From: Paenibacillus oceani
GTDB taxonomy: Bacteria; Bacillota; Bacilli; Paenibacillales; NBRC-103111
Direction of reading: 5' to 3'
NCBI RefSeq assembly: GCF_014705615.1
Contig: NZ_JACXJA010000043.1
Span: 1 to 64,000, forward strand
DNA: 64,000 nt
The notes under the pieces were generated by a model. It was not told the DNA's origin. It did no database searches and was given only the letters and a program-made list of their open reading frames with translations. The position numbers and the translations under genes are program-made. Below are positions 61,494 through 64,000 of this stretch, piece after piece. Each line of letters opens with the position of its first letter. Position 1 is the first letter of the stretch.

Positions 61494-62420
61494 ATGCATA
61501 ATCTCGAACTATTCTACATGTTGGCTGAACAAACGACGAATGGAATCATTCTGACGGATGCCGACAAGCGGATCATTTATGTGAACAAAGCGTTCACGAT
61601 ATCGACAGGCTATTCGTACGAAGAAGCGCTTGGCAAAAATCCGAGCTTTTTGCAATCGGGCTATCACGACATTCCATTTTATAAGCAGTTATGGTCGTCG
61701 ATCCGGATTAAGGGACAGTGGCAGGGGGAAATATGGAATAAAAGAAAAAACGGCGAGATCTTTATCGAGTGGCAGAACATTATGGCTTTGCGAAACGAAC
61801 AGGGCGACATTACGCATTACGGGGCTGTATTCTCGGACATTACGGAGAGAAAACGGATCGAGACGAAGCTGCAGTCCGACAACAAGCTGCTCAAGCGTCA
61901 AATCCATACCGACTCGCTCACCGGCGTCCACAACCGGCGGTACTTCGATGAAAGCTTGAAGCGGAGATGGAATTCACTGGCCAAAATCCGAAGCTATTTG
62001 TCGCTGCTGTTGATCGACGTCGATTTTTTTAAAGAGTACAACGATTTATACGGTCATCTGCAGGGCGACAGCTGTCTCCGCGAAGCGGCGAGCGTACTGG
62101 CGATGAGGCTGCCTCGCAGCTTCCGGGTTTGCCGGTACGGCGGGGAGGAATTTGCGGTACTGCTTCCCGGCTTGTCCGCCTCGGAGACGTATTCGATGGC
62201 CGAGCTGCTGAGGGAGTCCGTACACCAGCATGCGATTCCGCACAGCCATTCGAAAATCTCGGACCGGATTACCGTCAGCATCGGCGGGGCCACCGTGGTC
62301 CCGAAGCTGTCCGTAGACCCGGAACATTTGGTGCAGCTTGCCGACGAGGCGCTGTATACAGCAAAACAAAACGGAAGAAACCGGATATTATGTTTACCCG
62401 TTACAGGAGACCGATCATGA
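61494..62420 (+). CDS. PAS-GGDEF diguanylate cyclase
   Basis: A 308-residue cytoplasmic signalling protein. The PAS domain (about 5-120) contains GIILTDADKRIIYVNKAF and ENPSFL-like LGKNPSFLQSG. The GGDEF domain (about 135-305) has DSLTGVHNRRYFDES and the active motif YGGEEFAVLLPG (GGEEF, catalytically competent). No RxxD inhibitory site precedes it (RSFRVCRYGGEEF). It makes c-di-GMP from GTP. GGGAG precedes the ATG. The stop overlaps the next start as ATGA. Confidence 0.92.
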   Translation: MHNLELFYMLAEQTTNGIILTDADKRIIYVNKAFTISTGYSYEEALGKNPSFLQSGYHDIPFYKQLWSSIRIKGQWQGEIWNKRKNGEIFIEWQNIMALRNEQGDITHYGAVFSDITERKRIETKLQSDNKLLKRQIHTDSLTGVHNRRYFDESLKRRWNSLAKIRSYLSLLLIDVDFFKEYNDLYGHLQGDSCLREAASVLAMRLPRSFRVCRYGGEEFAVLLPGLSASETYSMAELLRESVHQHAIPHSHSKISDRITVSIGGATVVPKLSVDPEHLVQLADEALYTAKQNGRNRILCLPVTGDRS

Positions 62421-63418
62421 TTGACACGTTGCGCATTTTTCTAACATTAGCAGATGCCGTTATTATCACCGATTCCAACCACCGCATTATGGAAGTGAAC
62501 GAAACGTACCAGACCATCACCGGCTACAAGCGGGAGACGATTCTCGGATCGAAAGCCAGCATCGTCAAAAGCAAGCTTACGAGCAAGGCCACCTACCGCA
62601 GCATGTACGAGGCGCTAAACCGCGGCTCCAGCTGGTCCGGCATCTTTATTAACAAAAAAGCGAGCGGCTGCTTGTGGCATTCCTCCATCTCCATCACACC
62701 GTACGAGATCGGTGGAAACGTCTACTACGTCGGCATATTCCGCGAGCTGGAACATCTTGCGGAGGGCGTCTACGTCGCAGAGGAGCGAAGGAACAACATT
62801 CAGGGCGTCCTGCTGAAAGTGCTGGCGATTTCTTGCGAAATTCGCGATCCGGCGATCGAGGAGCATCTGCTCCGGGTCCAGCAGTATACGGAGCAGCTCG
62901 TGACCGTGCACAATAAGCGGATGGGCCTTAACCTGAAGGAAGACTATAAGCAAAGCATCATTCATTCGAGCATAATGCACGATATCGGCAAGTCCGGCGT
63001 CCCCGAAGGTATTTTGTACAAGCCCGGTCCGCTGACCGGCTACGAGCGATTGATCGTAGAGATGCACCCGTTAATCGGCGTCGATATTTTGTCGAAAATA
63101 AACATAGAGCTGACCGACAGCTTTTTCAAGGACGAGCTTTCTGTCGCGCGACAGATCATCCTCAGTCATCACGAGAGATGGGACGGCACCGGTTACCCCC
63201 ACCGGCTGAAAGGGACCGATATTCCGCTGGAAGCGCGGATCGTAAGCGTGGTCGACGTGTATGACGCGCTTACCTCGCGAAGGCCGTATAAGGAAATTTG
63301 GTCGAAGGACAAGGCGCTCGCCTATTTAAAGGAGAATAAAGGGACCGCCTTCGATCCGGATATCATCGATTCGTTTGTGCGGATCGAGGAGATGCAGACG
63401 GACCGCTTACCCAGCTGA
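62417..63418 (+). CDS. PAS-HD-GYP c-di-GMP phosphodiesterase
   Basis: A 333-residue protein. PAS domain (about 5-115: AVIITDSNHRIMEVNETYQT). The HD-GYP domain follows (about 130-330), with metal ligands in EEHLLRVQQY, MHDIGKSGVPE and ILSHHERWDGTGYPHRLKG. The GYP motif is intact, so hydrolysis of c-di-GMP is expected. CAGGAGA supports the ATG at 62417; the frame open to 62129 is inside the GGDEF gene. The translationally coupled pair joins synthesis and breakdown in one transcript. Confidence 0.92.
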   Translation: MIDTLRIFLTLADAVIITDSNHRIMEVNETYQTITGYKRETILGSKASIVKSKLTSKATYRSMYEALNRGSSWSGIFINKKASGCLWHSSISITPYEIGGNVYYVGIFRELEHLAEGVYVAEERRNNIQGVLLKVLAISCEIRDPAIEEHLLRVQQYTEQLVTVHNKRMGLNLKEDYKQSIIHSSIMHDIGKSGVPEGILYKPGPLTGYERLIVEMHPLIGVDILSKINIELTDSFFKDELSVARQIILSHHERWDGTGYPHRLKGTDIPLEARIVSVVDVYDALTSRRPYKEIWSKDKALAYLKENKGTAFDPDIIDSFVRIEEMQTDRLPS

Positions 63419-63492
63419 TCCTTTATCCTTCCTACATACTGGCAGGCTATATCGATCGTTATTCGGCAAACGAACGGACAATAAAACTTGAG

Positions 63493-64000
63493 GTGGACAT
63501 CATCGATCCGAATGCCCCAACAACCGAGCAGGATCAAGCAGCCGGCGGCGATCCGCTTCCCGGCAAGCACTGCTCGCGCTGCAACCAAATAAAGCCGCTG
63601 TCCCATTTCCTCCGGCGGAGCGGCAAACGCGCCGGGAAATCTTCGCGCCGCGGCACCTGCCGGTCGTGCCGGAAACAGATGAAGTCGGAGCCGGAGCCCT
63701 TGCCGCCTACTGAGCCAAAAGAGGCATCTGCATCTGCCGGGCCGCCTCTCGCCGAAACGCCGAAACGCAGAACGAAGAGGCCAATGCCTCCCCTGCCGCC
63801 GAAGCCGGAAGGACCCGACGCCTCGGTGCTCGTGCCGACCCGTCAAGGCATCATCCGGATGAGAGGCAAGACGGACAAAGGACGCCGCTGGCATCAGGAG
63901 ACCGATCTCGAGACGGCGGTGACGCTCGTTCGGGAGCTGGCCGCAATCGTCGTGAACCGGCATACGATACGCCGGATTTACAGCAACAAAAACTTCCGCC
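63493..64000 (+). CDS. Zinc-ribbon protein, 3'-partial at window edge
   Basis: The frame from 63493 stays open to the end of the window. A zinc-ribbon-like module appears near residues 24-56: HCSRCNQIKPLSHF, then GTCRSCRKQM. A basic, Pro-rich linker follows, then an alpha-helical part (DKGRRWHQETDLETAVTLVR, then HTIRRIYSNKNFR). CxxC...CxxC modules of this sort occur in HNH-like nuclease and RNA-binding proteins, but the catalytic part would be outside the window. The start is uncertain: GTG at 63493, or an ATC at 63502 placed well after GAGGTGG. No function is assigned. Confidence 0.65.
   Translation, partial: MDIIDPNAPTTEQDQAAGGDPLPGKHCSRCNQIKPLSHFLRRSGKRAGKSSRRGTCRSCRKQMKSEPEPLPPTEPKEASASAGPPLAETPKRRTKRPMPPLPPKPEGPDASVLVPTRQGIIRMRGKTDKGRRWHQETDLETAVTLVRELAAIVVNRHTIRRIYSNKNFR

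Noticed and set aside
63322-63963. 213-residue minus-strand open frame at the right edge
   Set aside because: It is Arg/Pro-rich and antisense to the end of the HD-GYP gene and to the zinc-ribbon frame on the plus strand, whose composition and CxxC pairs are gene-like.

Overview
The window looks like chromosome from a moderately GC-rich, endospore-forming Firmicute of the Paenibacillaceae (Paenibacillus/Cohnella type). The grounds are a complete GerA/GerB/GerC-type spore germinant receptor operon, strong purine-rich Shine-Dalgarno sites with frequent GTG/TTG starts, many lipoprotein solute-binding proteins, YesN/AraC and LplABC-type sugar systems, an ECF sigma factor with a DUF4179 partner, and a preQ1-I riboswitch like that of Bacillus queC. 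The genus is inferred; no rRNA or tRNA gene is present to test it.

Layout. 0.3-3.3 kb: an XRE-cupin regulator divergent from tdh-kbl (threonine to glycine plus acetyl-CoA). 3.4-7.0 kb: AraC regulator, orphan solute-binding lipoprotein and M14 peptidase on the minus strand. 7.2-9.4 kb: a PlsC-AMP-ligase fusion (Aas type). 9.6-12.2 kb: preQ1 riboswitch and queCDEF. 12.2-12.8 kb: a repeat-rich gap. 13-19.3 kb: three Gfo/Idh/MocA oxidoreductases, an AraC regulator, a NUDIX hydrolase and a 5'-truncated GH172 (DUF2961) gene. 19.8-23.4 kb: a heterodimeric ABC exporter (BmrC/BmrD type). 23.5-28.1 kb: a Tat-exported protein of unknown function, an AraC regulator and a second orphan binding protein. 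28.4-30 kb: a VOC-DinB fusion and a GNAT acetyltransferase. 30.5-36.5 kb: an LplBC-type permease pair with its binding protein, divergent from a YesN-like membrane regulator. 36.7-43.6 kb: a LacI-controlled minus-strand cluster of sialidase-like protein, alpha/beta hydrolase, third orphan binding protein and pectate-lyase-fold protein. 44.3-46.3 kb: ECF sigma and DUF4179 protein. 46.6-49.4 kb: fourth orphan binding protein and an ArsR-type regulator. 49.6-52.3 kb: a sulfur-transfer operon (lipoprotein double rhodanese, rhodanese, TusA-like, YeeE/TsuA-like). 52.5-57.4 kb: a YVTN propeller lipoprotein and the germinant receptor. 57.6-61.3 kb: a 1235-residue secreted heparinase-like lyase. 61.5-63.4 kb: an overlapping GGDEF/HD-GYP pair for c-di-GMP. 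63.5 kb to the edge: a partial zinc-ribbon gene.

The dominant theme is carbohydrate and polymer scavenging. Four paralogous family-1 binding lipoproteins sit without permease or ATPase genes. Each lies beside an AraC/LacI/ArsR regulator, a secreted or polymer-active enzyme, or both, and each has a CcpA cre-like or related CGCT-core element upstream. They probably deliver to shared transport machinery encoded elsewhere. Several large gaps carry distinct repeat families: a 14-bp minisatellite, a dispersed array of about 28-nt imperfect palindromes present at two loci, CCTGC hairpins, and a 15-bp tandem repeat. No insertion sequence, prophage, CRISPR array or RNA gene other than the riboswitch was found.
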